Shown: positions 25,115-33,124, counted from the first letter of the stretch. The stretch is 64,000 bases of DNA from UBA7867 sp964579205 (GCA_964579205.1 CAZOFH010000002.1:62001-126000); one strand, 5' to 3'. Notes: generated by a model from the letters alone, not told the origin. Program-made: numbers and translations.

Positions 25115-25336
25115 ATGATTAGAAAAAAATTTGGAGCAAGAGTCAAACTTTTAAGAAAAGAGTTAACTGATTTAAGTCAAGAAAATTTTGCAAATTTAAT
25201 TGATATGGATAGAACTTATTATTCATCTATTGAAAATGGTAACAGAAATATTTCGCTTATTAATATTGCAAAAATTGCAAGTGGGTTAAATATTACAATT
25301 TCTGAACTGTTTAAAAATATTGAAAACGAGGATTAA
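25115..25336 (+). CDS. XRE-type controller protein of the restriction-modification system
   Basis: The 73-aa protein is a single helix-turn-helix of the XRE/Cro family (LSQENFANLIDMDRTYYSSIENGNRNISL), the length and form of restriction-modification C proteins. Such proteins time nuclease expression after the methylase has acted. It lies 2 bp before the endonuclease gene in the same direction, with AAGGAG upstream. The inverted repeat at 25051-25080 is the likely binding site, so autoregulation is probable but inferred. Confidence 0.88.
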   Translation: MIRKKFGARVKLLRKELTDLSQENFANLIDMDRTYYSSIENGNRNISLINIAKIASGLNITISELFKNIENED

Positions 25337-25338
25337 AT

Positions 25339-25947
25339 ATGGGAAAGAAAGAATTAAGTGGAAGATCAAATTGGGAACGTTCGGCCGGTACGTTAGCAAC
25401 AACCGCTGAACAAAACTTATATATTGTATTTGAGGAGGCATTTAAAGGAAGTAAGTATAAATTACATAGACAGCCCAAACACTTAAAAAATTTATATGCA
25501 AATGTTGAAATTCCGGATTCGATAAAAAGTGTAATATATAATCCTGTAATCAAACTGGAAGATACAAAATGGGGCGTTTCTCCTGATTTTGCAATAGAAA
25601 ACTGTGAAACAAACAAAATTCTTTTTGGGGAAATTAAACGTCAAGATGGTTGGGTAGAGGGCAAAGATCCTAGTGCCGGTAGAGGTAATGCTCACGAACG
25701 TTCCTGTAAATTATTTACTCCTGGATTAATCAAAGCTTATCGTAAAGCAGGACACATTGAAAACGAAGAAATTTTGCCGTTTTGGGTTGTATTTCAAGGA
25801 GATATTACTAGGGATCCTAAGCGAGTACGAGAAATAATGTTTTGGTACGATACATATCAGGATAATTATTTTATGTGGAGACCTGGAGAATCAGGGCAAG
25901 CTTTGTTAAAACATTTTAACGAAAAACTGAAAAAATATTTAGATTGA
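25339..25947 (+). CDS. Type II restriction endonuclease, MunI-like (CAATTG)
   Basis: The 202-aa length and sequence match R.MunI as I remember it. The PD-(D/E)XK active site is D83 (in VSPDFAIE), E98 and K100 (in FGEIKRQ), the same numbers as in MunI. R115 and R121, recognition residues of MunI, lie in GRGNAHERSCK. MunI cuts C/AATTG as a dimer. The gene follows the controller gene by 2 bp. The near-identity around the active and recognition residues makes the same specificity likely, but it remains an inference without a test. Confidence 0.9.
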   Translation: MGKKELSGRSNWERSAGTLATTAEQNLYIVFEEAFKGSKYKLHRQPKHLKNLYANVEIPDSIKSVIYNPVIKLEDTKWGVSPDFAIENCETNKILFGEIKRQDGWVEGKDPSAGRGNAHERSCKLFTPGLIKAYRKAGHIENEEILPFWVVFQGDITRDPKRVREIMFWYDTYQDNYFMWRPGESGQALLKHFNEKLKKYLD

Positions 25948-25971
25948 GAATAGCTATTGTTTTAATAAAAT

Positions 25972-26074
25972 GGTGTCAAAGTAATCATTCTAACACTTAG
26001 GGGTGTCGCTTTTTGAACTAAGGGTGTTTCAAATTTTAGGTAGGGGTGTCGTTTGTATCAAAATACTTCGACAA
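25972..26074 (-). repeat. Inverted iteron-like repeats at the right end of the island
   Basis: GGTGTCAAAGTAATCATTCT (from 25972) followed by AACAC is the inverse of the inner left-end copy (GGTGTTAGAACGATTATTTC, then GACACC). AGGGGTGTCG then occurs twice (about 25999 and 26042) and the block ends TTCGACA at 26074. Together with the left array this gives the island imperfect inverted ends. Confidence 0.6.
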
Positions 26075-26077
26075 ACA

Positions 26078-26132
26078 CAGTAAAAAACATTAGTCTTGAT
26101 ACACTAAATATTAGGTGTCAAGACTATTTTTT
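26078..26132 (+). repeat. 55-bp direct repeat, right copy
   Basis: It matches 23793-23847 at 54 of 55 positions, including the terminator hairpin and T-run. The sequence just outside it is weakly similar as well (AAAATGG...CACTTT). Confidence 0.85.
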
Positions 26133-26223
26133 ATGCTTTTTGGGCAGTCCTAGGGGCAAAATGGACACTTTTAGGGTGTGGGATTTGATAAATTTTGTTT
26201 CAAAATCATTATAAACAGGGCAA

Positions 26224-26925
26224 TTATTTATTATTTATCTTCTTTTCAATGTGTGCGACATTAAAGCCGTCTTTTATCGCAAGATTATACAAGTCAACGT
26301 CTTCAAAGTGCATTAGAATTAACTTGTCGCATTTGATTTCTTTTAGCATTTCGTACGCTATATGTGCATTATAAGATTTCCAACTTGCTTCACAATAAAC
26401 CCTTTTTATTTGGTCATTATCGACCAGTTCCTTTACCTTGTCAAAATCGTTCGTATCGCCAGTGTAATAGTATTTTCCCTCATTGTCCGCAAACATTATC
26501 CCAAAACTTTCAAGAATTTTGGTATGTGTAGTAGGTAGCATTTCAATTTTACAATTATCAACCACAACATTGGCGGGGTTAACAAATTCAAAAAACTTTT
26601 CTTCCACGCCCAAAAGTTTCAAAAGTTCTCTCAAATGCTCCTCAAAAGTATCTGAGTTGCTGATAATTTGGGGTTTAATATTCAAAAGGAAATTGCTATA
26701 CCAAAGGAAAGTCCCCAATCCTACACAATGGTCGGCGTGAGTGTGGGTAATTGCTATCACTATTTCTGACACATCGCAAAATGCATTATTCTCTTTTAGT
26801 TTGCTGGTGGCATCTTCACAACAATCTATCAGCAACAAAGTTTTGCCGTCTTTTAAATAAGCACAATTACCACCGAGCCCCAAGGCATAAGCCCCACCAA
26901 TGCCTATAAATTTTAAATCCTTCAT
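26224..26925 (-). CDS. MBL-fold metallo-hydrolase (RNase Z/ElaC-like)
   Basis: The 233-aa protein has the metallo-beta-lactamase motif THTHADH with H61, H63, D65 and H66, a later histidine in LPTTHTK and the TGDTNDFD aspartate, which together bind two metals. The early GGNCAYL and LLIDCC segments match the RNase Z/phosphodiesterase branch. It lacks the length and exosite of a tRNase Z, so the substrate is open. TAAGGA precedes the ATG. It stands alone, just outside the island, and has more ordinary host-like layout. Confidence 0.85.
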   Translation of the reverse strand: MKDLKFIGIGGAYALGLGGNCAYLKDGKTLLLIDCCEDATSKLKENNAFCDVSEIVIAITHTHADHCVGLGTFLWYSNFLLNIKPQIISNSDTFEEHLRELLKLLGVEEKFFEFVNPANVVVDNCKIEMLPTTHTKILESFGIMFADNEGKYYYTGDTNDFDKVKELVDNDQIKRVYCEASWKSYNAHIAYEMLKEIKCDKLILMHFEDVDLYNLAIKDGFNVAHIEKKINNK

Positions 26926-27255
26926 TCTATCATTCCTTATTATTTAATTTTTTCATTTGTCTTACTATTTTTCGCATCTTTATTATAACATAAATTTCAT
27001 TCTTGTGCTATATATTTCAAAATATTTCGTCGTATCAAAATCAAATCGTTCGGGGCTGTGAGGGGAAGTCGTGCGTGGTAAAACTGTGCCGAGTTTGCAT
27101 AGTATTGCAATCGTGTTACCCTGCAAAGATAAACCTGCAAAAATAAATAATAATCGGCAACAAAAAAGCAAAAAATTGCACAGTAGCACGAGATGAGTAC
27201 GTTTTTTATTAGGCATAAATAGTAAAAATGAAGCAAAAATTCTTCCTCAAAACAG
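26926..27255. other. Gene-free stretch before the lipoprotein gene
   Basis: I see no gene, RNA or repeat here. Short minus-strand open frames lack ribosome-binding sites. Confidence 0.4.
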
Positions 27256-27284
27256 TTGCGTTATTTGTGGGATTTTGGTAATAT
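27256..27284 (+). promoter_or_regulatory. Promoter of the lipoprotein gene at 27353
   Basis: TTGCGT (27256-27261), 17-bp spacer, TAATAT (27279-27284). Confidence 0.6.
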
Positions 27285-27352
27285 ATTAGGTAGAGTTAGG
27301 CGGGTATTTGATTGTGCTTAACTAAGAAATTGAGTGAGAAAAGGAGCAAAAA

Positions 27353-28216
27353 ATGACAAAAAGATTATTCAGTTGTATGTTTGCATTTTTGTTGTTGATT
27401 CCGTGTATGTTCTTGATGACTGCGTGTGCGAACGGAAGTAATAATAGCGACAAAGATGGAGGCAAGAACAATCCTGCAAACAGTTTGACAAGTGCGCAAC
27501 TGTCGACTATTTACAAACAGGCTGCTGTCGACACATGGGGTAAAGTTGGGTTTTCGGCCCCAACTGCTAGCGGAGGCAATGCTGATACTTTGTCTGTTAG
27601 TATTGTCGATAAAAAAACTGAAGCAACAACTGACCTCGATATTCAGTTGATAAGTATGAATGCGGCTGGTAATGCTGCTGTAGTATATTTGTTGGGAGAG
27701 CTTTATGCAAATGCAAATTTTGTGTTGATGAATGACATTGTCAAATTCGACACCACAAACATGATATCAGATGAGACATTTAATTACAGTTTCATTCTGT
27801 CGCCATCGATTGACACTGAAAACAGCAAGATTTATCTAGAAGTGATTGTCGATGTGACCTTGCCTGAGGGGGCTTCGGCTAGCGCGGACGGGGCAACTCC
27901 TGATAGTTTTGAGCAATATGTCTATGCAGAATTTGACTATGATTTTACCGAAGCGGAACTTACCGCATTTAGATTTTGTGGTGTAGCGGCTGGAACGTAT
28001 ATTGATTTGGGAATTGATTCGGAAAACAAAAAATGGATTTATAACACTACGGACTCAACAGACACTTTTGCTGTTGCTGTGGACGCCGCCAAGGACAGTT
28101 TTAGGTCGAGGGCGCAAAATATCCAGAAATTGACGGCTTCTTTCCAAACTGAGTGCCAGAATTACTTTAACATTATCACTATGCTGCAAACACCTGTTGT
28201 CTCTGAAACAAAATAA
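27353..28216 (+). CDS. Lipoprotein of unknown function
   Basis: The 287-aa protein starts with a signal peptide and lipobox LMTAC, with the lipidated cysteine at residue 25, followed by a Gly/Asn/Asp-rich linker. It is therefore exported and tethered to the outer face of the membrane. The rest is a soluble alpha/beta domain that I do not recognise. AAAGGAGC precedes the ATG. It is monocistronic, with a promoter at 27256 and a bidirectional terminator at 28376. Confidence 0.85.
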   Translation: MTKRLFSCMFAFLLLIPCMFLMTACANGSNNSDKDGGKNNPANSLTSAQLSTIYKQAAVDTWGKVGFSAPTASGGNADTLSVSIVDKKTEATTDLDIQLISMNAAGNAAVVYLLGELYANANFVLMNDIVKFDTTNMISDETFNYSFILSPSIDTENSKIYLEVIVDVTLPEGASASADGATPDSFEQYVYAEFDYDFTEAELTAFRFCGVAAGTYIDLGIDSENKKWIYNTTDSTDTFAVAVDAAKDSFRSRAQNIQKLTASFQTECQNYFNIITMLQTPVVSETK

Positions 28217-28375
28217 AAATTAACTTTCGTGACGCAGAGAAAAAATCTTTCTCGTGGCAAAGAGCAGTCCCCCAAATCGCAATTTTTGTTCCCATCGTGG
28301 CAAAAACTGACTAGCGAACGGGGAAACTGTTTGCAAGGCGAAAAAGTTTGTTTTTATATTGATTGGATAAAAAAT

Positions 28376-28404
28376 AAAAGAATAGAGAATTATCTATTCT
28401 TTTT
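28376..28404. terminator. Bidirectional terminator between convergent genes
   Basis: AAAAGAATAGA and TCTATTCTTTT pair around GAATTA. It serves the lipoprotein gene and the convergent membrane-protein gene. Confidence 0.75.
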
Positions 28405-28452
28405 ATTATTTTACCGCTTTACACTGAGAATTTATTTTGCGTTAGGTACACT

Positions 28453-29427
28453 TTAGTTTTTGTTGTTGGGTGTTTGTTGTTGCGCAGCGCAAGGTGGCTC
28501 GGGGCTTTCTTCGGTCGAAATACACTGGTGAGCGGGTGCGTTAGGCGAGTCTGTGCCGTTGGAGAGGATTTTGAGCCGCCGAGAGCCTTTTACGATCATA
28601 AAAATCGCAACTGTCAGAGTAAAAATAGTGATTGCAGCGCCAGTGCACCCGAGAATAATTCGGTCAAAGAGCGGGGAGGTGTCGGCGCCGAAAGTGTTTA
28701 GCAAGGTGGTTTCTAGCGTCAGCATTGACACACAAGCCGCGATGAGAGTGATTGTTTTTGCAGAGGAGTAGACAGGGCTATTGTATTTTTTGTACTTGAT
28801 ATAGCTGCGTATCGCGACTGCGAGCGTGACGAAAGAGTATGCTGCCAGCGTGATTGCGACGATTTCGTGCTGATGCAGCGGCTTGTCCCAATAAATAATC
28901 AGCGTGATGACTATCGCCAGCGCCACATTCATTATCAAGAGCAGCCAGCCGCACAAGCGGTACTTTTTTGCCTCCATTGTCTCCATTTCGTTCGCCTTGT
29001 ACACGCGGGTATGCTTTAGTAGGAAAAATCGCATAATTGCTAGCATAATGTAGTACGCTGCCATTGAGTAGAACCAAATCGAGCCATAGCAAAAGCCTAG
29101 CCCCAACTGGAAAATCGCGAAAGTGCCGTCCCAAAAAAGCGAGCCATAGAGCGAAATATTCAGTCTCAAGTGCACATCTGTAGTCAATTTGTTGACTAAT
29201 TTGTTGTTGTCTTTGACCGATTTGCCAAATTCAACCATTCTAGGTATCCTCAGGCAAATCACTACCAGCATATAGAATGCAAGCAGGTACGATGCGATGC
29301 TAACTGCCGCCGTAGAGTCGCAAAACACCAGCGAAAACACCAAAAACGCTACCGAAACAGGCAAAAATAGCACGATAAATGCTAGGTGAGGATAAAATAT
29401 CATTCTTAGAAACTCTTTCCAACTCAT
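28453..29427 (-). CDS. Polytopic membrane protein of unknown function
   Basis: The protein has about 324 aa with roughly eight hydrophobic segments, first FYPHLAFIVLFLPVSVAFLV, then pairs near residues 40-60, 105-145, 165-190, 200-220, 235-255 and 270-295. A polar Pro/Gln-rich tail follows. I do not recognise a family with a known reaction. The ATG at 29427 is preferred over the in-frame GTG at 29433 because AGGAGA sits 8 bp before it. It lies downstream of a TetR regulator on the same strand, which may control it. Confidence 0.75.
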   Translation of the reverse strand: MSWKEFLRMIFYPHLAFIVLFLPVSVAFLVFSLVFCDSTAAVSIASYLLAFYMLVVICLRIPRMVEFGKSVKDNNKLVNKLTTDVHLRLNISLYGSLFWDGTFAIFQLGLGFCYGSIWFYSMAAYYIMLAIMRFFLLKHTRVYKANEMETMEAKKYRLCGWLLLIMNVALAIVITLIIYWDKPLHQHEIVAITLAAYSFVTLAVAIRSYIKYKKYNSPVYSSAKTITLIAACVSMLTLETTLLNTFGADTSPLFDRIILGCTGAAITIFTLTVAIFMIVKGSRRLKILSNGTDSPNAPAHQCISTEESPEPPCAAQQQTPNNKN

Positions 29428-29500
29428 TTGCACTATCTCCTTTTTGTGCGTTTTTTTGGGATGCGTTCTTGCGTAAAGTGTATCGCTCTAGGTTGGGGGG

Positions 29501-29584
29501 CGGCTTGCCGTGGTGCGTGGCACCGCCACGCACTATGCGCCATTCGGCGCATTAGGCGCCCTGCGGGCGCCTCACGGCAAGCCG
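29501..29584. repeat. Cloverleaf-forming intergenic element, best copy
   Basis: A 12-bp outer stem (CGGCTTGCCGTG 29501-29512 with CACGGCAAGCCG 29573-29584) encloses three perfect hairpins: GTGCGTGGC-ACC-GCCACGCAC (29513-29533), ATGCGCC-ATTC-GGCGCAT (29535-29552) and AGGCGCCC-TGC-GGGCGCCT (29554-29572). Only single unpaired bases remain between them. It is not a tRNA: arm lengths differ and no anticodon or T-loop sequence is present. Related copies are at 31361 and 45887. Confidence 0.85.
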
Positions 29585-29674
29585 CGTGGCTTCGTCCGTC
29601 CTTGTTTGCAAAGTAGAATAGAAAGCCTCATTATGGGGGGGCAAAAGGCTTCAGCCGCCTATAGACTAGGGCTA

Positions 29675-30265
29675 TCAGTCCGCCAAAATCGGGCGAATAC
29701 AGCGGATGATGACATCCTCAATGTAGCGGATTTCGTCACGGCAATCGTTCTTTATCCATTGATTGACAATGGCGGCAATCCCGTTGAGGTAGTAGGCGAT
29801 CATATAATTGCCTGTCTTTTCGTCCACGCCAAATCTAGCGAAAATCGGCTGAAAAACGAACTTGTTTAGCGAATTAAATTTCTCCATTGAGTTCATCAAA
29901 ATGTTGTGTTTTGCTGCGACCTGATGAGTGAGGCGGTTGTCATAAATGTACTGCAGATACGGAGTCAAATACTGCGGTGTAATCAAAATCAGTTCCTCGT
30001 TTTTTGCGTCGCGCATTTTGTCAAAAAACTCCTTTGTCGAGTTGGGGAAATACTCCAAAAACTGCTTGTCAGAGTTTTGGATGCATTCGCGCAGCAGGTC
30101 GTCGATAGTCTCATAATGCAGATAAAAGGTCGAGCGATTTACGCCGGCCTTTTTGCAAATTTCTTTGACTGTGATAAAGTCGTATTCTTTTTTGTTTAGC
30201 AATTCTATCAACGCCTGATTCATCAGCAGGGCTGTGTTGTAGTATTTACTTTCAGATTTGTTCAA
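29675..30265 (-). CDS. TetR/AcrR family transcriptional regulator
   Basis: The 196-aa protein has the N-terminal helix-turn-helix ITVKEICKKAGVNRSTFYLHY typical of TetR regulators, and an alpha-helical C-terminal ligand/dimer domain. The start is a TTG at 30265 with AAGGAG about 12 bp upstream; the first ATG lies inside the domain at residue 15. The closest possible target is the membrane-protein gene downstream (28453). Its ligand cannot be told from the sequence. No palindromic operator was identified. Confidence 0.88.
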   Translation of the reverse strand: MNKSESKYYNTALLMNQALIELLNKKEYDFITVKEICKKAGVNRSTFYLHYETIDDLLRECIQNSDKQFLEYFPNSTKEFFDKMRDAKNEELILITPQYLTPYLQYIYDNRLTHQVAAKHNILMNSMEKFNSLNKFVFQPIFARFGVDEKTGNYMIAYYLNGIAAIVNQWIKNDCRDEIRYIEDVIIRCIRPILAD

Positions 30266-30316
30266 TCCTTAAAATGCTCCTTTTGGGGTGTTTTTCGGTT
30301 GAAATTTGCGCTAAAA

Positions 30317-30670
30317 TTACTCTTCTTCACTAATTTCGTTTGCTAGTCTGATAATGTCAGAACCGTATTTTTGCTTGCCCTTTTCACGCATTTTTTTGTA
30401 AATTGGGTAGGTGACAGCACAACCAGCGATTCCGACAATGCCTACAATGACGCCACCCAAGACAGCCCACAGGCCGCTAGCGATGACTTCCATAGCGAGA
30501 CACATTCCAGTACCAAAAATCAAGCAGCAGCAAACGCCGAAAATGTAAGCGAAGATATTAGCGGGCATTTTTGCTTGAGCATCCAGTTTTTTGAGTTGCT
30601 TTACCTTGGTGGTCTCCTTTGGAGCGTATTCGTTGGCAATGTGTTCTGCATAAATTTTATCTGTATTCAT
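30317..30670 (-). CDS. Small conserved clostridial membrane protein
   Basis: The 117-aa protein has a soluble N-terminus (AEHIANEYAPKETTKVKQLKKLD) and two membrane segments (about 39-60 and 66-88, Gly-rich), then a charged tail. Proteins of this type are common in Clostridia and are sometimes annotated as dihydropteridine reductase, but nothing in the sequence supports an enzyme. GGAGG lies 7 bp before the ATG. It precedes the TetR gene on the same strand. Confidence 0.8.
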   Translation of the reverse strand: MNTDKIYAEHIANEYAPKETTKVKQLKKLDAQAKMPANIFAYIFGVCCCLIFGTGMCLAMEVIASGLWAVLGGVIVGIVGIAGCAVTYPIYKKMREKGKQKYGSDIIRLANEISEEE

Positions 30671-31211
30671 AAATTTCCTCCTTTTCAGTACACGAGTAGT
30701 ATATCACAAAGTTGTGTAAAATTACGCAACACAAAAAGCAAAAAGTGTTGATTTAAACAAAATTTAAGAAAAATTTAACTTTTGCAATGGGCAGGGTGCG
30801 GGGTGTGCCTTGCGTTTCTAGCAAAATCCAGTTCATCATATGGCGCCGCACAATCCCGCTCCGTTCAGCCCCCAAAAGGCAAATATGGAGTGAAACCTGT
30901 AGTGGGCACTCGAGAAAAAGGACTTAGGAAAAAAATTTTATGTTTCTTCCTATGCTTTAGCCTTTTTGTATTGTAAAACTCAAGCCGTCTACTGCGTGAA
31001 TATCGCCGAAACTCTTGTGCAAATCTTTGATTTCTATAATATTTTCCACAATCCGCCCCTTTTTTGTCCTTATTATAGCACTTGTACCGCCAAATTGCAA
31101 ATTTTTGTAGCCAAATTATCCTGCTTGCTTAACATTTTCTTCTTATATTATTATGGGGACTTTCTCGCTTCTTGAATAAACGGCTGCACGCTATTGGGCT
31201 GATTGTCGCTA
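30671..31211. other. Gene-free stretch
   Basis: No gene with a ribosome-binding site is seen. It contains a TAGGAA...TTCCTA hairpin near 30925-30952 and otherwise unremarkable sequence. I compared it with SRP and 6S RNA features and found no match. Confidence 0.4.
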
Positions 31212-31255
31212 CCCAATGCGCCGAATGGCGCATTAGTGGGTGCTTGAGCACCCAC
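31212..31255. repeat. Double hairpin, partial cloverleaf element
   Basis: AATGCGCC-GAAT-GGCGCATT (31215-31234) and GTGGGTGC-TTGA-GCACCCAC (31236-31255), separated by one base. The first hairpin has the same stem as the middle arm of the element at 29501, with its loop inverted. Confidence 0.65.
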
Positions 31256-31279
31256 TAATAATACCCCCCGAAAAAGAAC

Positions 31280-31337
31280 TGTCATCCTGAGCCCTCCCGC
31301 CTTGACGCAACTTACGTGAGGATCTCATCTGCCTTAG
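31280..31337 (+). repeat. Intergenic repeat, family A variant (GTCATCCTGAG type)
   Basis: GTCATCCTGAG ... GTGAGGATCTCATCTGCCTT, related to 14466-14522. Confidence 0.6.
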
Positions 31338-31360
31338 TAATGGCTGGGGACCCGACGAAG

Positions 31361-31464
31361 CGGCTTGCCGTTGTGTGTACTATCGCGCACACTATGCGCC
31401 ATTCGGCACATCAGGCGCATTTGCGCCTGACGGCAATCCGTTCGTATGCGGCGTTGCCGCATAC
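31361..31464. repeat. Cloverleaf-forming element, degenerate copy, plus an extra hairpin
   Basis: CGGCTTGCCG (31361-31370) pairs with CGGCAATCCG (31431-31440) with one mismatch, around three hairpins: GTGTG...CACAC, ATGCGCC-ATTC-GGCACAT with one mismatch, and TCAGGCGC-ATTT-GCGCCTGA. A fourth hairpin, GTATGCGGC-GTT-GCCGCATAC (31444-31464), follows directly. Confidence 0.75.
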
Positions 31465-31502
31465 AACCTTCGCTCGGTCATCCCCGCGAGCACGTCTGCC
31501 TT

Positions 31503-31585
31503 TCACATCGGTTGTCATTCAGAGGACGCTGTCTGCGTCCGTGGAACCTGTGAGCCGTAGGCGAACCCCAAAAATGCACTTGCTT
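31503..31585 (+). repeat. Intergenic hairpin repeat, family A copy 6
   Basis: GTCATTCAGAG, hairpin GGACGC-TGTCT-GCGTCC, GTGGAACCTGTGAG, then the CGAACCCCAAA...TTGCACA tail also seen at 21263. Confidence 0.7.
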
Positions 31586-31613
31586 GCACACTGCCCGAAG
31601 CGGGAGCACCTTC

Positions 31614-31647
31614 AAAAAAATAAAAAGCCCCACACGAGGACTTTTTT
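31614..31647 (-). terminator. Terminator of tRNA-Arg
   Basis: On the minus strand, AAAAAGTCC and GGGGCTTTTT pair with one mismatch around TCGTGT, followed by a T-rich run just downstream of the tRNA. Confidence 0.65.
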
Positions 31648-31651
31648 AACT

Positions 31652-31726
31652 TGGTGCATCCAAGAGGAGTCGAACCCCTACTTCAAGCTCCGGAAACTTG
31701 CGTGCTATCCATTGCACTATGGATGC
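31652..31726 (-). tRNA. tRNA-Arg (CCG anticodon)
   Basis: On the minus strand: acceptor stem GCATCCA/TGGATGC, anticodon arm CAAGT-TTCCGGA-GCTTG with CCG, T-arm AGGGG-TTCGACT-CCTCT, CCA encoded. Confidence 0.96.
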
Positions 31727-31780
31727 ATAAAAAACATAAATTCGCATCTCAAACGCGCCATTTGCGGTCGAGATACCTAT

Positions 31781-31809
31781 ATTATATATGTTTTTTTACG
31801 AAAAATCAA
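31781..31809 (-). promoter_or_regulatory. Promoter of tRNA-Arg
   Basis: On the minus strand, TTGATT (31804-31809), 17-bp spacer, TATAAT (31781-31786), about 55 bases before the mature tRNA. Confidence 0.75.
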
Positions 31810-31816
31810 GAGTTTT

Positions 31817-32248
31817 TCACAATAAACCCGTACTTCCGAACCCGCCGTCATTTCTATCCGTCTCGTCGAGGTCGTCCACAACTTGTGGAGCGCAGGTATA
31901 AAAAGGACAAATCACTAGTTGCGCGATTTTCTGCCCCTTTTCGACCACGTAGTCGCTTGCGTCGGTGTTGAGCATAATCACACAAATTTCACCACGATAA
32001 TTTGTGTCGATTGTGCCGGGGGAGTTGAGCACACACAGCCCGTTTTTGAGCGCCAAGCCACTTTTTGAGCGGACTTGCCCCTCGCAGCCTTTTGGCAACG
32101 CTAGCGCAACACCAGTGTGAACCAGTGCACGCCCGCCTGCAGGGATAGTGAGCGTCTCATCGCTAAACAAATCCATCCCCGAGTCGGTAGGGTGGGCGTA
32201 TTCTGGTATTTTGGCTGAGTCGGTGAGTTTCTTAAATTTAACAGTCAT
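31817..32248 (-). CDS. dut: dUTP diphosphatase
   Basis: The 143-aa protein is a trimeric dUTPase, which hydrolyses dUTP to dUMP and keeps uracil out of DNA. The motifs are in order: DSGMDL, RSKSGLAL, the catalytic aspartate region GTIDTNYRGEI, KGQKIAQLVI, and the C-terminal glycine-rich GGFGSTG that closes over the substrate. It lies 9 bp after degV on the same strand, so the two form an operon; AGGAGT precedes the ATG. Confidence 0.97.
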   Translation of the reverse strand: MTVKFKKLTDSAKIPEYAHPTDSGMDLFSDETLTIPAGGRALVHTGVALALPKGCEGQVRSKSGLALKNGLCVLNSPGTIDTNYRGEICVIMLNTDASDYVVEKGQKIAQLVICPFYTCAPQVVDDLDETDRNDGGFGSTGLL

Positions 32249-32257
32249 AAATACTCC

Positions 32258-33091
32258 TTAAAAACAAATTATCAGTCCGCGGTCTTGCGAATAAAAACTC
32301 GTCAACCCGCGCATCGGTTTGATAATAATTTCGCCAAATTTGCACCTTTCCATTAGCAAATCGCGGATTTTTTCGGCATCTGCCTGATTGTTGTTGTGTG
32401 TGATGATGACTTTGCGGTCGGCGTAATCGGTGCATCTTTGTGCGCACAATTCAGTGAGTTTGCGGTATGCGTTTAGCGAACCAATCGCCTTGCTACACAT
32501 ATCAATGGTGCCCTCGGGCGACGCAGTGCAAATCGGCTTTATCAGCAGCGTTTTTGCTACAAGCCCTGCGAATTTACTCATCCTACCGTTTGCGATGAGG
32601 TTGTCGAACCGATGCAGAATAAAGAATAAATTCCGTGTGTTGATGAATTCATTGGTGCTTTCGGTGATTTCTGCCACTGTTTTGCCGTTTTCGATTTGGC
32701 TCACAATGTGGTCTACCACCAGTTCGAGAGTCCCTGAGGTTGATTTTGTGTTAAAAAGGATGATATTCTCCTTATTCGGCATCGAGTCACGCGCCACGCT
32801 AGCACTATTGTATGTGCCGCTCAATTTTTCCGTCATCGTTACGACGAAAGTATAATCAGCCTGCTCATACGCCTTTGTCCACGACTCTATGCTCGGGCAA
32901 GCGGTGCGAATTTGTTCCTTGGTCGTGTTGAGCGTGTGGGCAAGGGCAGGGACGTCGAGGTCGGGCGAGTCGACATATTCTTGGTCGCCCACATAAATAA
33001 ATAACGGGATTATGCTAAATCCGATTTCTTTGCCAGCGAGGTAGTCGGGTGACATATCCGCGCTGCTATCTACCAAAATTTGATATTTCAT
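32258..33091 (-). CDS. DegV family fatty-acid-binding protein
   Basis: The 277-aa protein begins MKYQILVDSSADM, the DegV-family start. TEKLSGTYNSA and the later GRMSKFAGLV and RGLTSFYSQDRGLIICF segments complete the fold. Members bind fatty acids and several (FakB) serve the fatty acid kinase FakA; no fakA lies in the window. The ATG at 33091 is chosen because TAGGAGT lies just upstream, whereas the longer open frame starts with an unsupported TTG. It is divergent from the methyltransferase at 33174 and is followed by dut. Confidence 0.9.
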   Translation of the reverse strand: MKYQILVDSSADMSPDYLAGKEIGFSIIPLFIYVGDQEYVDSPDLDVPALAHTLNTTKEQIRTACPSIESWTKAYEQADYTFVVTMTEKLSGTYNSASVARDSMPNKENIILFNTKSTSGTLELVVDHIVSQIENGKTVAEITESTNEFINTRNLFFILHRFDNLIANGRMSKFAGLVAKTLLIKPICTASPEGTIDMCSKAIGSLNAYRKLTELCAQRCTDYADRKVIITHNNNQADAEKIRDLLMERCKFGEIIIKPMRGLTSFYSQDRGLIICF

Positions 33092-33124
33092 TGTTACTCC
33101 TAAAAATTTTTTCAAAAAACTTGA

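Larger units (their letters stand above)
23848..26132. mobile_element. Genomic island carrying a MunI-type restriction-modification system
   Basis: The 2.3-kb segment is delimited by the 55-bp direct repeats and lies directly behind tRNA-Thr. Its coding DNA is visibly richer in A/T than its neighbours and uses A/T-ending codons. It carries a methyltransferase, a controller protein and a restriction enzyme but no integrase or transposase. Short repeats (AGAACGATTA type) sit inside both ends in opposite orientation. Entry by transfer is inferred from composition, boundaries and cargo. Confidence 0.7.

Noticed and set aside
28229..28456. Small open frame after the lipoprotein gene
   Set aside because: It has no ribosome-binding site and reads through the bidirectional terminator hairpin.
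29501..29584. tRNA or tRNA-like gene
   Set aside because: It has four arms, but the arm lengths, the missing TTCGA T-loop, and the absence of an anticodon loop and CCA exclude a tRNA.
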